Of a DNA stretch of 64,000 nt, positions 1 to 8,636 are shown in pieces (the first letter of the stretch is position 1; every line of letters starts with the position of its first letter). The DNA comes from Collimonas sp. OK242. GTDB lineage: Bacteria > Pseudomonadota > Gammaproteobacteria > Burkholderiales > Burkholderiaceae_D. The position numbers and the translations under genes are program-made. The notes beneath the pieces were generated by a model. The model was not told the origin of the DNA. It searched no databases and saw nothing but the letters and a program-made list of their open reading frames with translations. The stretch is taken from contig NZ_FNOR01000007.1 in assembly GCF_900107095.1 (NCBI RefSeq), positions 186,001-250,000 on the forward strand, read 5' to 3'.

Positions 1-477
1 CATCAATACCAATACGCCCAGAGCAATGCCCATGGTGCCGTTCAGGTCGGCGGTCGGTACTACGCGGTGATGGGAAATGACGCCATCCAGACCGACCCAT
101 TTGAAAAGGGTGGAGAACATGTCAACCGGCAGGAAGTCGAGCGAGTTCATCAGGGCAACCCAGATGAATACCGTCAGCGCCAGCGGTGCGATGAAGCTGC
201 GATCGCCGTGGACGATGCCCTTGGCCTGATCGTCGACCATCTCGACCACCATTTCGACGAATGCCTGGAAGCGCCCTGGCACGCCCGCGGTCGCTTTACG
301 CGCGGCGAGATACATCAGCAGGCAGCCGAGCGCGCCGGCAAATACAGACCAGAAAATCGTGTCCATATTGATAATCGAAAAATCGACTATCTTGCTTTGA
401 TGCGCAGTTGAAAAATGTCCAAGGTGATGTTGGATATATTCTGAGGGGGTTAGTGCTTCGCTTGGAGCTACAGTCAT
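1..477 (-). CDS. atpB: ATP synthase F0 subunit a, N-terminal part (cut by window edge)
   Basis: This is the proton-channel subunit a of the membrane F0 sector of ATP synthase. The frame opens with an ATG ending at 477 and stays open to base 1, giving 159 codons. The N-terminus contains LTPSEYIQHHL and then NMDTIFWSVFAG, both typical of betaproteobacterial AtpB. The later stretch FIAPLALTVFIWVALMNSLD is the first conserved core segment. The start codon overlaps the atpI stop as ATGA, so the two genes are translationally coupled. The essential C-terminal arginine helix lies outside the window. A shorter frame from an internal ATG at 366 would lose the conserved N-terminus and is not preferred. 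Confidence 0.95.
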   Translation of the reverse strand, partial: MTVAPSEALTPSEYIQHHLGHFSTAHQSKIVDFSIINMDTIFWSVFAGALGCLLMYLAARKATAGVPGRFQAFVEMVVEMVDDQAKGIVHGDRSFIAPLALTVFIWVALMNSLDFLPVDMFSTLFKWVGLDGVISHHRVVPTADLNGTMGIALGVLVLM

Positions 478-869
478 GATCGATGTCTAAAAAGTAAAAT
501 TATGTAACTTTTGAGTACCACAATGAAGCTGACGATAAATGCCGGCCAATTCAAATCGTGATACAACCATACGACCGCGCCAACCAGCGCAATCGTTGTA
601 GCAATTTTGACAAACTCGCCGATGAAAAAAGACATCGGATTGGCGCCGCCTGGTTTGCGCGCGCTGATGTAAAGACGGAGAGCAAACAGTCCATTGGGAA
701 CCGCGCAGCACACACCACCTAGAAGCGCGGAACAAAATCCGGATACGCCGGCTAGTAAACCTGCCGCAACTGCCAGCACGACCGTAGTAATAAATTGCAT
801 AAGCACGATGCGCAGCATACTGACCCAATATTGTGCGAAAGCTACTCGCCGAACAGAAAGCGGTTGCAA
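474..869 (-). CDS. atpI: ATP synthase protein I
   Basis: AtpI is a small membrane protein that heads atp operons and helps assemble the c-ring. About 131 residues and four hydrophobic segments are visible, with the usual short basic C-terminus (LLFRHRS). The frame has no ATG near its beginning. TTG at 869 is the assumed start, and CTG at 902 would add eleven residues before the upstream stop. The stop overlaps the atpB start. Identification rests on size, topology and position directly before atpB; the family is poorly conserved in sequence. Confidence 0.85.
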   Translation of the reverse strand: MQPLSVRRVAFAQYWVSMLRIVLMQFITTVVLAVAAGLLAGVSGFCSALLGGVCCAVPNGLFALRLYISARKPGGANPMSFFIGEFVKIATTIALVGAVVWLYHDLNWPAFIVSFIVVLKSYIILLFRHRS

Positions 870-1127
870 CGTGGTTGATGCAGCGCTGCTAATTCCATGC
901 AGCTCATCCTAGTCTACGGCTGTTTTAGAAGCCCGAGGATTATAAAGGCTGGCCGCGGCTTTCGTCAAACTTTTGCTGCCGAATCATAAGCTTATGCAAC
1001 ACCTGGACTTGCTTTAAAAGGTCGGCCTTGCGGACCGCACAATCGCATCGGCAGTCAATTCGATTATGATCCGCGCACCAATATTGTGAGACCACCCTAT
1101 TTTTCCCGTTTTGCGTTTCCGCATTTT

Positions 1128-2024
1128 TTACTCTGCGCCTTTGAGGCGAGCAATCAGACCGTCCAGCGTATCCAGATCGGAAAAGTCGATTATCAGCTGA
1201 CCGCGATTCTTGGCCGCGGTCTTGATTGTTACCTGAGTCGCCAGCAAATCCGACAACTCCTCTTCCAGCCGGGCGATATCGCGCGACTTTTCCCTGGTTT
1301 TGGCAGGCCGGCTGGCTGCATCGGCTTCGGTGGTGGTGCGCACCACGAGCTTTTCGGTATCGCGCACCGACATCCGTTTGGCCACTACCTGGTTGGCCAG
1401 CGTGATCTGGGTCGCCGCGTCCACCGCCAGCAGCGCCCGTGCATGGCCCATGTCGATATCGCCCGCCATCAGCATGGTTTGCACCGGCTTGGCCAGGTTC
1501 AGCAGACGCAACAGATTCGAGACCGCACTGCGCGAACGCCCCACCGATACCGCTGCCTGCTCGTGGGTAAAACTGAAATCGGTGATCAGGCGATGAATAC
1601 CCTGCGCTTCTTCCAGCGGATTCAGGTCTTCGCGCTGCATGTTTTCGATCAGCGCCATCGCCGCCGTGGTCTGGTCGTCGACATCCTTGACCAGCACCGG
1701 CACCTCGATCAGGCCGGCCAGCTGAGCTGCACGGAAACGCCGCTCGCCGGCAATGATTTCATAATGCTGGGAGCCGTTGTGCAGGGCGATCGGCCGCACC
1801 AGGATCGGCTGCAGCAGGCCCTGCTCTTTGATCGACGCCGCCAGTTCGGCCAAGGCGCCCTCATCCATGCGCGTACGCGGCTGGTATTTACCAGCCTGCA
1901 TGACGGTGACCGCCAATACCGATGGCGCGCCGGCAATGGTCGGCACGGCTTCGGTGATATCAGTGGAGCCGCCCAGCAGAGCCTCCAGGCCGCGGCCCAG
2001 TCCTTTTGATTTTTTCGTGACCAT
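1128..2024 (-). CDS. parB: Chromosome-partitioning protein ParB
   Basis: ParB is the CTP-dependent clamp that loads at parS and spreads, working with ParA to segregate origins. The protein has 298 residues. It begins with the typical lysine-rich KKSKGLGRGLEALLG. The arginine-rich CTP-binding motif GERRFRAA is at about 93-100, a helix-turn-helix (EQAAVSVGRSRSAVSNLL) is near 155-172, and a C-terminal dimerisation segment ends in LDGLIARLKG. Two parS sites lie about 4.5 kb away, upstream of mnmG. It is separated from parA by 161 bp that carry an unusual repeat array, so it may have its own promoter there. Confidence 0.97.
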   Translation of the reverse strand: MVTKKSKGLGRGLEALLGGSTDITEAVPTIAGAPSVLAVTVMQAGKYQPRTRMDEGALAELAASIKEQGLLQPILVRPIALHNGSQHYEIIAGERRFRAAQLAGLIEVPVLVKDVDDQTTAAMALIENMQREDLNPLEEAQGIHRLITDFSFTHEQAAVSVGRSRSAVSNLLRLLNLAKPVQTMLMAGDIDMGHARALLAVDAATQITLANQVVAKRMSVRDTEKLVVRTTTEADAASRPAKTREKSRDIARLEEELSDLLATQVTIKTAAKNRGQLIIDFSDLDTLDGLIARLKGAE

Positions 2025-2063
2025 CTTTTCCTACCGTAGATTACTGATTACATTACAACGAGC

Positions 2064-2188
2064 TGTGGATAACCTTGTTGATAACCCTGTTTATACCCTG
2101 TTCATAGCTCTGTTCATAACCGTATTAATAAGCTGTTAATGAGTTGCGTATAAGCTTGTGGATAAGCTTGTGAGTAAGCTGTGCATTA
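2064..2188. repeat. Phased array of DnaA-box-like 9-mers between parA and parB
   Basis: Eleven consecutive units related to TGTGGATAA start at 2064, 2076, 2088, 2099, 2111, about 2122, 2134, 2145, 2157, 2169 and 2180, a spacing of 11 or 12 bases throughout. The units at 2064 and 2157 are perfect DnaA boxes. Others are one to three changes away, for example TGTTGATAA, TGTTCATAA, TGCGTATAA and TGTGAGTAA; the unit at 2122 is the weakest. The last unit overlaps the parA stop codon. The period is close to one helical turn, so every unit faces the same side of the DNA. DnaA binding is inferred from the motif only. Confidence 0.8.
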
Positions 2189-2956
2189 CATTGTCTTGAT
2201 GCGTTCCACCATCTCGGCGCCAAAGGCGATATATGCCTGCGCGCCCTTGGACGCGGCGTCAAAAGTGACCCCCGGCATGCCATACGAAGGTGCTTCCGCC
2301 AGACGCACATTGCGCGGAATGACCGTCTTGAACACTTTGTCGCCAAAGTGCTTTTCCAACTCCTCCGACACCTGCTGCGACAAGGTCATGCGCGGATCGA
2401 ACATCACGCGCAGCAAACCGATAATCTTCAGGTCGGGATTCAGATTGGCGTGCACCTTCTTGATGGTGTTGACCAGGTCCGACAAGCCTTCCAGCGCATA
2501 GTATTCGCACTGCATCGGGATGATTACCCCATTCGCTGCGCACAAGCCGTTCAGGGTCAGCATCGAGAGCGCAGGCGGACAGTCGATCAGGATGAAATCG
2601 TAGTCGTCGGCAACGCTGATGAACGCATCTTTCAAACGCTTCTCGCGATTTTCCAGTTCGACCATTTCCACTTCAGCGCCGGCCAGTTCGCGATTTGCCG
2701 GCAGCACGTCAAAACGGCCCGTCTCTGAAGTTTTGCGCACCGATTGGATATCCGACATTCCCAGCAGCACTTCATAGATCGAAGCTGTCAGCGTGCCTTT
2801 GTTGATCCCCGCACCCATGGTTGCATTGCCCTGTGGATCGAGATCGGCCAGCAGGACGCGTTGATTCAGTTGCGCCAGGCCAGCGGCCAGATTGACGGCG
2901 GTGGTGGTTTTGCCGACCCCGCCCTTTTGATTGGCGACACAAAATATTTTTGCCAT
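2186..2956 (-). CDS. parA: Chromosome-partitioning ATPase ParA (Soj)
   Basis: ParA is a Walker-type ATPase that binds DNA non-specifically as an ATP dimer and moves ParB-parS complexes. The deviant Walker A KGGVGKTTT lies at residues 11-19 with both the signature and catalytic lysines. DLDPQGNAT follows at about 38-46, and LIDCPPALS is the Walker B region near 122. Its 256 residues match the chromosomal class; there is no N-terminal helix-turn-helix as in plasmid type Ia ParA. No clear ribosome binding site is seen before the ATG at 2956. It is followed by parB across the repeat array. Confidence 0.97.
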   Translation of the reverse strand: MAKIFCVANQKGGVGKTTTAVNLAAGLAQLNQRVLLADLDPQGNATMGAGINKGTLTASIYEVLLGMSDIQSVRKTSETGRFDVLPANRELAGAEVEMVELENREKRLKDAFISVADDYDFILIDCPPALSMLTLNGLCAANGVIIPMQCEYYALEGLSDLVNTIKKVHANLNPDLKIIGLLRVMFDPRMTLSQQVSEELEKHFGDKVFKTVIPRNVRLAEAPSYGMPGVTFDAASKGAQAYIAFGAEMVERIKTM

Positions 2957-2978
2957 GTATTGGTATAAAGGTCGTAAT

Positions 2979-3614
2979 TTAGTTAGTCGTTAATTTGATG
3001 CCAAAGCCGATCAGGAAAATTCCTGCGGCTTTGGAGGCGAATGCGGCGATACGACGATTGTGTCCCAGGCGTTTGGCAGCAGTGTTACCGAGCAGTACCA
3101 GCAGACTACCGTAAAACAGTGTGCAACTGGAGATGATTGCAGCCATGCTCAGGAATGTGAGGCTGCCGCGCTGCGTCACCGGATCGATGAACAGCGGAAA
3201 AAACGCCATGTAAAACACGATCGCCTTGGGATTGATCAAGGTCACCAGGAAGCCGCGGGAAAAATTACCGGCGCCGGCAAAGCCGACGGCGGCACTGGCG
3301 TCGCCACCCTTCCTGGCAAATAACAACTTGCAGCCGAGGTAGGCCAGATAGGCCGCGCCCAGATACTGCACGCCCTTGAACACCAGAGGATTCGCGGTCA
3401 GCAAGGCAGCTACGCCTATCGCCGCCAAAAACATCAGCACCGCATCGCCCGTCATGACGCCGAACAGCGAAGCATAGCCGCCGCGCACGCCGTGCCGGCC
3501 GGCGCTGGTCAGGATGCAAAAAGTACCCGCACCCGGCAGCATCAGGAACACCATGGTCGCAACGACCAATTGCCAGACATCTGTAATGCCGAGGGTGTGA
3601 AACAAGGCGCTCAT
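2979..3614 (-). CDS. LysE/RhtB family amino-acid exporter
   Basis: This inner-membrane exporter has about 211 residues and the six-helix pattern of the LysE/RhtB superfamily. The N-terminal signature VFLMLPGAGTFCILTSAGRHGVRGGYASLFGVMTG matches the family motif with GP replaced by GA. A central INPKAIVFYMAFFPLFID segment is also typical. An AGGAG ribosome site precedes the ATG by about eight bases. It sits between rsmG and parA, an insertion into a cluster that is contiguous in many relatives. The substrate cannot be read from sequence; homoserine, threonine, leucine or lysine are all possible for the family. Confidence 0.9.
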   Translation of the reverse strand: MSALFHTLGITDVWQLVVATMVFLMLPGAGTFCILTSAGRHGVRGGYASLFGVMTGDAVLMFLAAIGVAALLTANPLVFKGVQYLGAAYLAYLGCKLLFARKGGDASAAVGFAGAGNFSRGFLVTLINPKAIVFYMAFFPLFIDPVTQRGSLTFLSMAAIISSCTLFYGSLLVLLGNTAAKRLGHNRRIAAFASKAAGIFLIGFGIKLTTN

Positions 3615-3690
3615 GATGAATTTACTCCTGTGATGGATCAGGCTGAGAATGGTCCGGCTATCTTACCGTTGCTTGCTACTGCTGCTTGCT

Positions 3691-4368
3691 CTACCCTGCA
3701 CTGCGTTTGATAAAAATCAGGTGGCGCTCCGCATCCATTCCCGGCACCTTCAACGGCCGCACTTCCGTTACCTGCCAACCGGCTGGCAGCCGGGCGATTT
3801 CTTCGTCCGGCTGTATGCCTTTGAGCGCAATGAATTGCCCATTATCCGCCAACAAATGCGCCGACCAGTTAATAAAATCCGCCAGCTCGGCAAATGCCCT
3901 GGAAGTGATCACATCGAATTTTTGCGCTACCTGCAACTGCTCTACTCTTGCGGTATGAATACTGACGTTGCCAAGACCGAGCTCGGCTTTGACCTGTGTC
4001 AGAAATGCCGTTTTCTTGTGCACCGTATCGATCATCGACACCCGCATCGCCGGCTTGGCCTTGCCGGCCCAGATCGCCAGGATCACCCCTGGCAGGCCGC
4101 CGCCGGAGCCGACATCCAGCACATGCTCCGCAGCCGCAAAGGCCGGCACCACCGCCAGAGAGTCCAGCAAATGGTGGGTCATCATCTGCGCCGGTTCGCG
4201 GATCGAGGTCAGGTTATAGGTCCGATTCCACTTCGCCAACAATGCCAGATAAGCCAGCAATTGCTGCTGCTGTTGCTGATCCAGAACAATTCCCAATGCT
4301 TGCGCACCTTGCTGCAGGCTCGCTTCCAGCGCTTGTTGTGCCGCCGGCGCGGTCTGCGTTGAACTCAT
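3691..4368 (-). CDS. rsmG: 16S rRNA (guanine-N7) methyltransferase RsmG
   Basis: RsmG (GidB) methylates G527 of 16S rRNA using S-adenosylmethionine; its loss gives low-level streptomycin resistance. Visible motifs are the NLTSIREP segment, MTHHLLDSL, the SAM-binding glycine loop VLDVGSGGGLPGVILA and the TSRAFAELADFI motif. The length of 225 residues is usual. A GAGGAG ribosome site precedes the ATG at 4368. It lies 81 bases downstream of mnmG on the same strand, the classic mnmG-rsmG-parA-parB order. Confidence 0.97.
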   Translation of the reverse strand: MSSTQTAPAAQQALEASLQQGAQALGIVLDQQQQQQLLAYLALLAKWNRTYNLTSIREPAQMMTHHLLDSLAVVPAFAAAEHVLDVGSGGGLPGVILAIWAGKAKPAMRVSMIDTVHKKTAFLTQVKAELGLGNVSIHTARVEQLQVAQKFDVITSRAFAELADFINWSAHLLADNGQFIALKGIQPDEEIARLPAGWQVTEVRPLKVPGMDAERHLIFIKRSAG

Positions 4369-4449
4369 GGTGCCACTCCTCGATTATCCCGGCAATTACC
4401 TTGATGGTAGTTGATCATTAAACAATTATGCAATTAAACAATGCGGTAA

Positions 4450-6375
4450 TCAGGCAGCTTGATCGTCCGCATCCAGACGCTTCATGCCACCCTTTTTCAG
4501 GTGTACCAGCAACAGCGACAACGCCGCCGGCGTAACGCCGGAAATCCGCGACGCCTGGCCGAACGTTTCTGGCCGGTGCTGATTCAGCTTTTGGCGCACT
4601 TCGATCGACAGGGCTTGCACATCCATGTAATCCAGATCGGCAGGCAGCTTCAGGTGTTCATTGTGTTCATGACGCTCGACTTCCTTCGCCTGGCGGTCGA
4701 TGTAACCGGCGTATTTAACCTGGATCTCGACTTGCTCCTTGACCGTGTCGTCCTGCACGCCCGGACCGCCCAGATCCTGGCCATCGATGCCCTTGAGCGT
4801 CATCAGTTGATCATAAGTAACATTCGGCCGGCGCAGCAAATCCGCCAAGGCATATTCGCGCTCGATGGCCTTGCCGAGCAAACGCTCGGCTTCCGCTTCT
4901 GCCACGATACGTGGATTCACCCAGGTTGAACGCAGGCGCTCCATCTCGAGTGCTACTGCTTCGCGTTTTTTCTCGAACTGCGCCCATTGCGCATCGCCGA
5001 CACAACCAAGCTGGCGGCCAATCTCGGTCAGGCGCAAGTCGGCGTTGTCTTCGCGCAGGCTGAGGCGATACTCGGCGCGGCTGGTGAACATGCGGTAAGG
5101 TTCTTGCACGCCTTGGGTAATCAGGTCGTCGACCAGTACCCCAAGGTAAGCTTCGTCGCGCCGCGGAGTCCAGGCATCGCGTTCCTGTGTTTGCAGTGCG
5201 GCGTTCAAACCGGCCAGCATGCCCTGGGCAGCGGCCTCTTCATAACCTGTGGTGCCATTGATCTGGCCCGCAAAGTACAAACCTTGGATCAATTTGGTTT
5301 CCAGCGAAGCCTTCAAACCGCGTGGATCGAAATAGTCGTATTCGATGGCGTAGCCGGGGCGCAGGATGTGGGCATTCTCCAAACCGCGCATCGAATGCAC
5401 CAGAGCCAGCTGTACGTCGAATGGCAAGCTTGTCGAAATACCATTTGGATAAAACTCGTTAGTGGTCAATCCTTCCGGCTCCAGGAATATCTGGTGCGAA
5501 TCCTTGCCAGCAAAGCGGTGGATCTTGTCCTCGATTGATGGACAGTAGCGCGGCCCTACTCCCTCTATCACGCCGGTATACATCGGGCTGCGATCCAGGC
5601 CGGCACGAATGATGTCATGCGTTTGCTGGTTGGTATGGGTAATCCAGCATGGCAATTGCGCCGGATGCATCGCGGTATTGCCCATCACGGAAAATACCGG
5701 CACCGGATCGAGATCGCCCGGCTGTTCCTGCATCACGGAAAAATCGATGGTGCGGCCGTCGATACGCGGCGGCGTGCCCGTCTTCAGGCGGCCTTGCGGC
5801 AACTTCAATTCTTTCAGTCGCGCCGACAGGGAAATCGCCGGTGGGTCACCGGCACGGCCAGCGGAATAGTTGTTGAGACCGACGTGGATCTTCCCATCCA
5901 GGAAAGTACCCGCGGTCAACACCACTGCCCTGCTACGGAATTGGATGCCGACATGCGTCACGGCGCCGACCACGCGATCGCCCTCTACCAGCAGATCATC
6001 CACGGCTTGCTGGAACAGCCAAAGATTTTCCTGGTTTTCCAGGCGGAAGCGGATTGCTTGCTTATATAAGATGCGGTCGGCTTGCGCGCGGGTTGCGCGT
6101 ACCGCCGGTCCTTTTGAGGAATTCAGGATACGAAACTGGATACCGGCTTCATCGGTGGCGATTGCCATCGCGCCACCCATGGCGTCGACCTCTTTTACCA
6201 GGTGACCCTTGCCTATCCCGCCAATTGAAGGATTGCACGACATCTGGCCCAGGGTCTCGATATTATGGGTCAACAATAAAGTCTTTTGGCCCATGCGAGC
6301 GGACGCCAGCGCGGCTTCGGTGCCGGCATGACCGCCGCCGACGACGATTACATCAAAATGTGTAGGAAAAAGCAT
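4450..6375 (-). CDS. mnmG: tRNA uridine-34 carboxymethylaminomethyl synthase subunit MnmG
   Basis: MnmG (GidA) is the FAD subunit which, with MnmE, makes the cmnm5 modification of wobble uridine in certain tRNAs. The FAD dinucleotide loop [12 protein letters not shown] lies near the N-terminus. Also visible are [17 protein letters not shown] and the C-terminal [20 protein letters not shown]. The length of 641 residues is full for the family. A GAGGCG ribosome site is adjacent to the ATG. Its partner mnmE is at the far end of this window, about 57 kb away. The upstream region holds two parS sites. Confidence 0.98.
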   Translation of the reverse strand: MLFPTHFDVIVVGGGHAGTEAALASARMGQKTLLLTHNIETLGQMSCNPSIGGIGKGHLVKEVDAMGGAMAIATDEAGIQFRILNSSKGPAVRATRAQADRILYKQAIRFRLENQENLWLFQQAVDDLLVEGDRVVGAVTHVGIQFRSRAVVLTAGTFLDGKIHVGLNNYSAGRAGDPPAISLSARLKELKLPQGRLKTGTPPRIDGRTIDFSVMQEQPGDLDPVPVFSVMGNTAMHPAQLPCWITHTNQQTHDIIRAGLDRSPMYTGVIEGVGPRYCPSIEDKIHRFAGKDSHQIFLEPEGLTTNEFYPNGISTSLPFDVQLALVHSMRGLENAHILRPGYAIEYDYFDPRGLKASLETKLIQGLYFAGQINGTTGYEEAAAQGMLAGLNAALQTQERDAWTPRRDEAYLGVLVDDLITQGVQEPYRMFTSRAEYRLSLREDNADLRLTEIGRQLGCVGDAQWAQFEKKREAVALEMERLRSTWVNPRIVAEAEAERLLGKAIEREYALADLLRRPNVTYDQLMTLKGIDGQDLGGPGVQDDTVKEQVEIQVKYAGYIDRQAKEVERHEHNEHLKLPADLDYMDVQALSIEVRQKLNQHRPETFGQASRISGVTPAALSLLLVHLKKGGMKRLDADDQAA

Positions 6376-6483
6376 AGTGCGCCTCTTAGAGACGATGAAA
6401 AACAGTGAGCAGAGGCGTGATTATAAAGCATGCAGCCTTCACCTACACTTCTGGTGTGGTGCAGTTCGCCACACAACAACAGA

Positions 6484-6499
6484 TGTTTCACGTGAAACA
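6484..6499. promoter_or_regulatory. parS centromere site 1
   Basis: TGTTTCACGTGAAACA is a perfect 16-bp match to the universal bacterial parS palindrome, the loading site for ParB. It is in the gap between mnmG and the TSUP gene, about 4.5 kb from parB and 9 kb from the proposed oriC. The bases outside the 16-mer do not extend the palindrome. Confidence 0.97.
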
Positions 6500-6524
6500 T
6501 TGCAATATCGGATTTTTGAAAACG

Positions 6525-6570
6525 TAAAAACAACAGCGGCGATTGTTTCACGTGAAACAATCGCCGCTGT
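6525..6570 (-). terminator. parS site 2 embedded in a 38-bp palindrome that also looks like a terminator
   Basis: A second perfect parS 16-mer occupies 6544-6559. Here the inverted symmetry continues outward through 6533-6570, so 38 bases form an uninterrupted palindrome with GC-rich arms (ACAGCGGCGAT on the left). Read on the minus strand it lies 26 bases after the TSUP stop codon and is followed by TGTTTTT, the layout of an intrinsic terminator. ParB loading at this site is established for the motif; the terminator role is inferred. Confidence 0.85.
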
Positions 6571-6595
6571 CATAAGCAACTTCCGTATCTAGTAT

Positions 6596-7369
6596 CTATT
6601 TAAGGAAGGCATCGTAACCAGTTTTCAAGATCAATGCCGATACCACCAGCAAAAACAGTTTCCGCACAAAACCGCTGCCATGTTTGAGCGCCAGCCGTGT
6701 ACCGAGCAACGACCCGCCGACATTACAGATAGCCATTATCAATCCAAGCTGCCAGATGATATGTCCGCTATATCCAAACCATAGCAAGGCAGCCAAATTG
6801 GTCGCGACGTTAATAACCTTGGATACTGCTGAAGCGGCCAGGAAATCGAAGCCGAAAAACCGCACAAACAGGAAAATCAGGAAGCTACCAGTACCAGGGC
6901 CAAAAACACCGTCATAAAACCCGATGCCACCACCAATCAATACCGCCAGCAATTTCTCTTTCGATCCGGTATGCAAGGGGGCATGGATGCTGCCGAAATC
7001 CTTCTTCTTCACCGTATATATGGCGACAGCCAGCAAAATGAAAGGCAGAGATTTACGAATCGCCTCGGTCGGTATATGGGTAACGACATAAGCACCGAGG
7101 AAGGAAAGCAGAAATGCCGCTCCCGCAGCGGGCAATGCCGCGCTCCACGCCAGCTTGACCCGCTTGGCAAAATTGATGGCCGCAGCGCTGGTGCCGAATA
7201 TCCCGGCCAGTTTATTGGTCCCGAAGATGGTGGCCGGCGCGGCATTCGGCAGCATCGCGAACAGGGCTGGAATCTGGATCAAGCCCCCTCCCCCAACCAC
7301 GGCATCAATCAAACCTGCAACGAAACTGGCAATGGCCAAAATAAGAAAATCGGGAAATAACTCAGGCAT
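6596..7369 (-). CDS. TSUP/TauE-SafE family permease
   Basis: This is an eight-helix inner-membrane protein of the sulfite exporter TauE/SafE (DUF81) family, which moves small sulfur or organic anions. The N-terminal repeat FVAGLIDAVVGGGGLIQIPALF and the second-half repeat GGGIGFYDGVFGPGTGSFLIF are the two family signatures. The frame could start at 7438, but the ATG at 7369 (MPELFPDFLIL) begins exactly where the family does, giving 257 residues. Neither start has a good ribosome site. The substrate is unknown. The stop codon is followed by the palindromic parS/terminator. Confidence 0.9.
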   Translation of the reverse strand: MPELFPDFLILAIASFVAGLIDAVVGGGGLIQIPALFAMLPNAAPATIFGTNKLAGIFGTSAAAINFAKRVKLAWSAALPAAGAAFLLSFLGAYVVTHIPTEAIRKSLPFILLAVAIYTVKKKDFGSIHAPLHTGSKEKLLAVLIGGGIGFYDGVFGPGTGSFLIFLFVRFFGFDFLAASAVSKVINVATNLAALLWFGYSGHIIWQLGLIMAICNVGGSLLGTRLALKHGSGFVRKLFLLVVSALILKTGYDAFLK

Positions 7370-7577
7370 GGTGGGTAAACAAAGGATTGAGGGATATTGA
7401 AGACATGCAATTTTACGTGCCTGAGCCTGAGTAGACATGGCGAATAGCTATGTTATTTAGTCATAGCTATCCAAGTAATTCGATTGGCTGGATAGGACGG
7501 CAAAGTTCAGATAAGCAACAGACGTCAAGCCCACTCGACGTGCCTGCCTATTATTTAAGCACGAAAAAAGAAGAGAA

Positions 7578-7615
7578 ACAAAAAAGCCCGTACCAGCCAA
7601 GCTGCGTACGGGCTT
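7578..7615 (-). terminator. Intrinsic terminator of the liv operon
   Basis: An 8-bp stem (GCCCGTAC/GTACGGGC at 7586-7593 and 7606-7613) with a 12-base loop is followed on the minus strand by a run of T residues. It lies just downstream of the livM stop and closes the operon. The opposite strand lacks a T-run. Confidence 0.85.
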
Positions 7616-7638
7616 CTCAACAAGCGGTCAGGATTACA

Positions 7639-8625
7639 TCATCTACTTTCAGAAGACCGCTTATTCACCAAAGCAGAAATCTCGCCGACAATTCCGCGCC
7701 GGAACGCCAGCACGCAAACGATGAAAATGAAGCCGGTCACGATGGTCACCGATTCGCCCAGCCCGCTAAACCAGTCGATGTGGGTAACGGATGCGAGCCA
7801 GTTGCCGATATCGCCCAGCTTGTTTTCCAGCATGATGATGATCAAGGCACCGACAATCGGCCCGACGATAGTGCCCAAGCCACCCACCAGCGTCATCAGC
7901 ACCACCAGCCCGGACATGGTCCAATGCACATCGGTCAGCGTTTCAAAGCCCAGTACCAGCGTCTTGGTGGAGCCGGCCAGGCCCGACAACGCCGCCGACA
8001 GCACAAAGGCCAGCAGCTTGTAGCGATTGACGTCGTAGCCCAGCGAGATGGCGCGCGGTTCATTTTCCTTGATGGCTTTGAGTACCTGGCCGAAGGGAGA
8101 ATTCACGGTACGCACGATCAGCGCAAAGCCGGCCACGGCAATCGCCAGCACCACATAGTACAAATTCAAATCATTGCCGAGATCGATGAAGCCCAGCAAA
8201 TGCCCGCGCGGTACGCCTTGCAAGCCATCCTCGCCACCGGTGAACGGCATCTGCAGACAAACGAAATACAGCATCTGCGCCAGCGCCAAGGTGATCATCG
8301 TAAAATAAATCCCCTGGCGGCGGATCGCCAGACTGCCCATCACCAGGCCGATCAAGGCACCTGCGGCAGTTCCGGCAATCAGCCCGATTTCCGTCGGCAA
8401 GCCCAGGGTCTTCAAGGCATAACCGGCAATGTAACCGGCGCCGCCAAAAAACGCAGCATGTCCAAACGACAACAAACCGGTAAAGCCGATCAACAGATTG
8501 AAGGCGCAGGCAAACAGCGCGAAGCAGATGATCTTCATCAGAAACACCGGATAAATGCCGAACGGTGCTGCCAGCAAGGCCACCAACAACAGGCCGTAGC
8601 CGATCTTCTTAGTATTCATGCTCAT
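7639..8625 (-). CDS. livM: Branched-chain amino-acid-type ABC transporter permease LivM
   Basis: This is the second permease of a high-affinity amino-acid-type ABC importer of the HAAT family. About 328 residues hold several membrane helices and the conserved cytoplasmic loop VNSPFGQVLKAIKENEPRAISLGYDV, which contacts the ATPase. The ATG at 8625 is preferred because GGAG ends five bases before it; the ORF could open 15 bases earlier. It follows livH by 11 bases. The C-terminus FRRGIVG is typical. Substrates in this family range over leucine, isoleucine, valine, urea, amides and aromatic acids, so the exact ligand is open. Confidence 0.93.
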   Translation of the reverse strand: MSMNTKKIGYGLLLVALLAAPFGIYPVFLMKIICFALFACAFNLLIGFTGLLSFGHAAFFGGAGYIAGYALKTLGLPTEIGLIAGTAAGALIGLVMGSLAIRRQGIYFTMITLALAQMLYFVCLQMPFTGGEDGLQGVPRGHLLGFIDLGNDLNLYYVVLAIAVAGFALIVRTVNSPFGQVLKAIKENEPRAISLGYDVNRYKLLAFVLSAALSGLAGSTKTLVLGFETLTDVHWTMSGLVVLMTLVGGLGTIVGPIVGALIIIMLENKLGDIGNWLASVTHIDWFSGLGESVTIVTGFIFIVCVLAFRRGIVGEISALVNKRSSESR

Positions 8626-8636
8626 GGTTGCTCCGC

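Noticed and set aside
1086-2009. 307-codon plus-strand frame opposite parB
   Set aside because: It is the antisense shadow of parB, a consequence of high GC third positions; His/Arg/Gln-rich product with no family features.
2064-2188. parA-parB array as a second complete replication origin
   Set aside because: It has no AT-rich unwinding tract and no TAG tract, and it lies in a 161-base gap; regulatory or titration use is more plausible than initiation.
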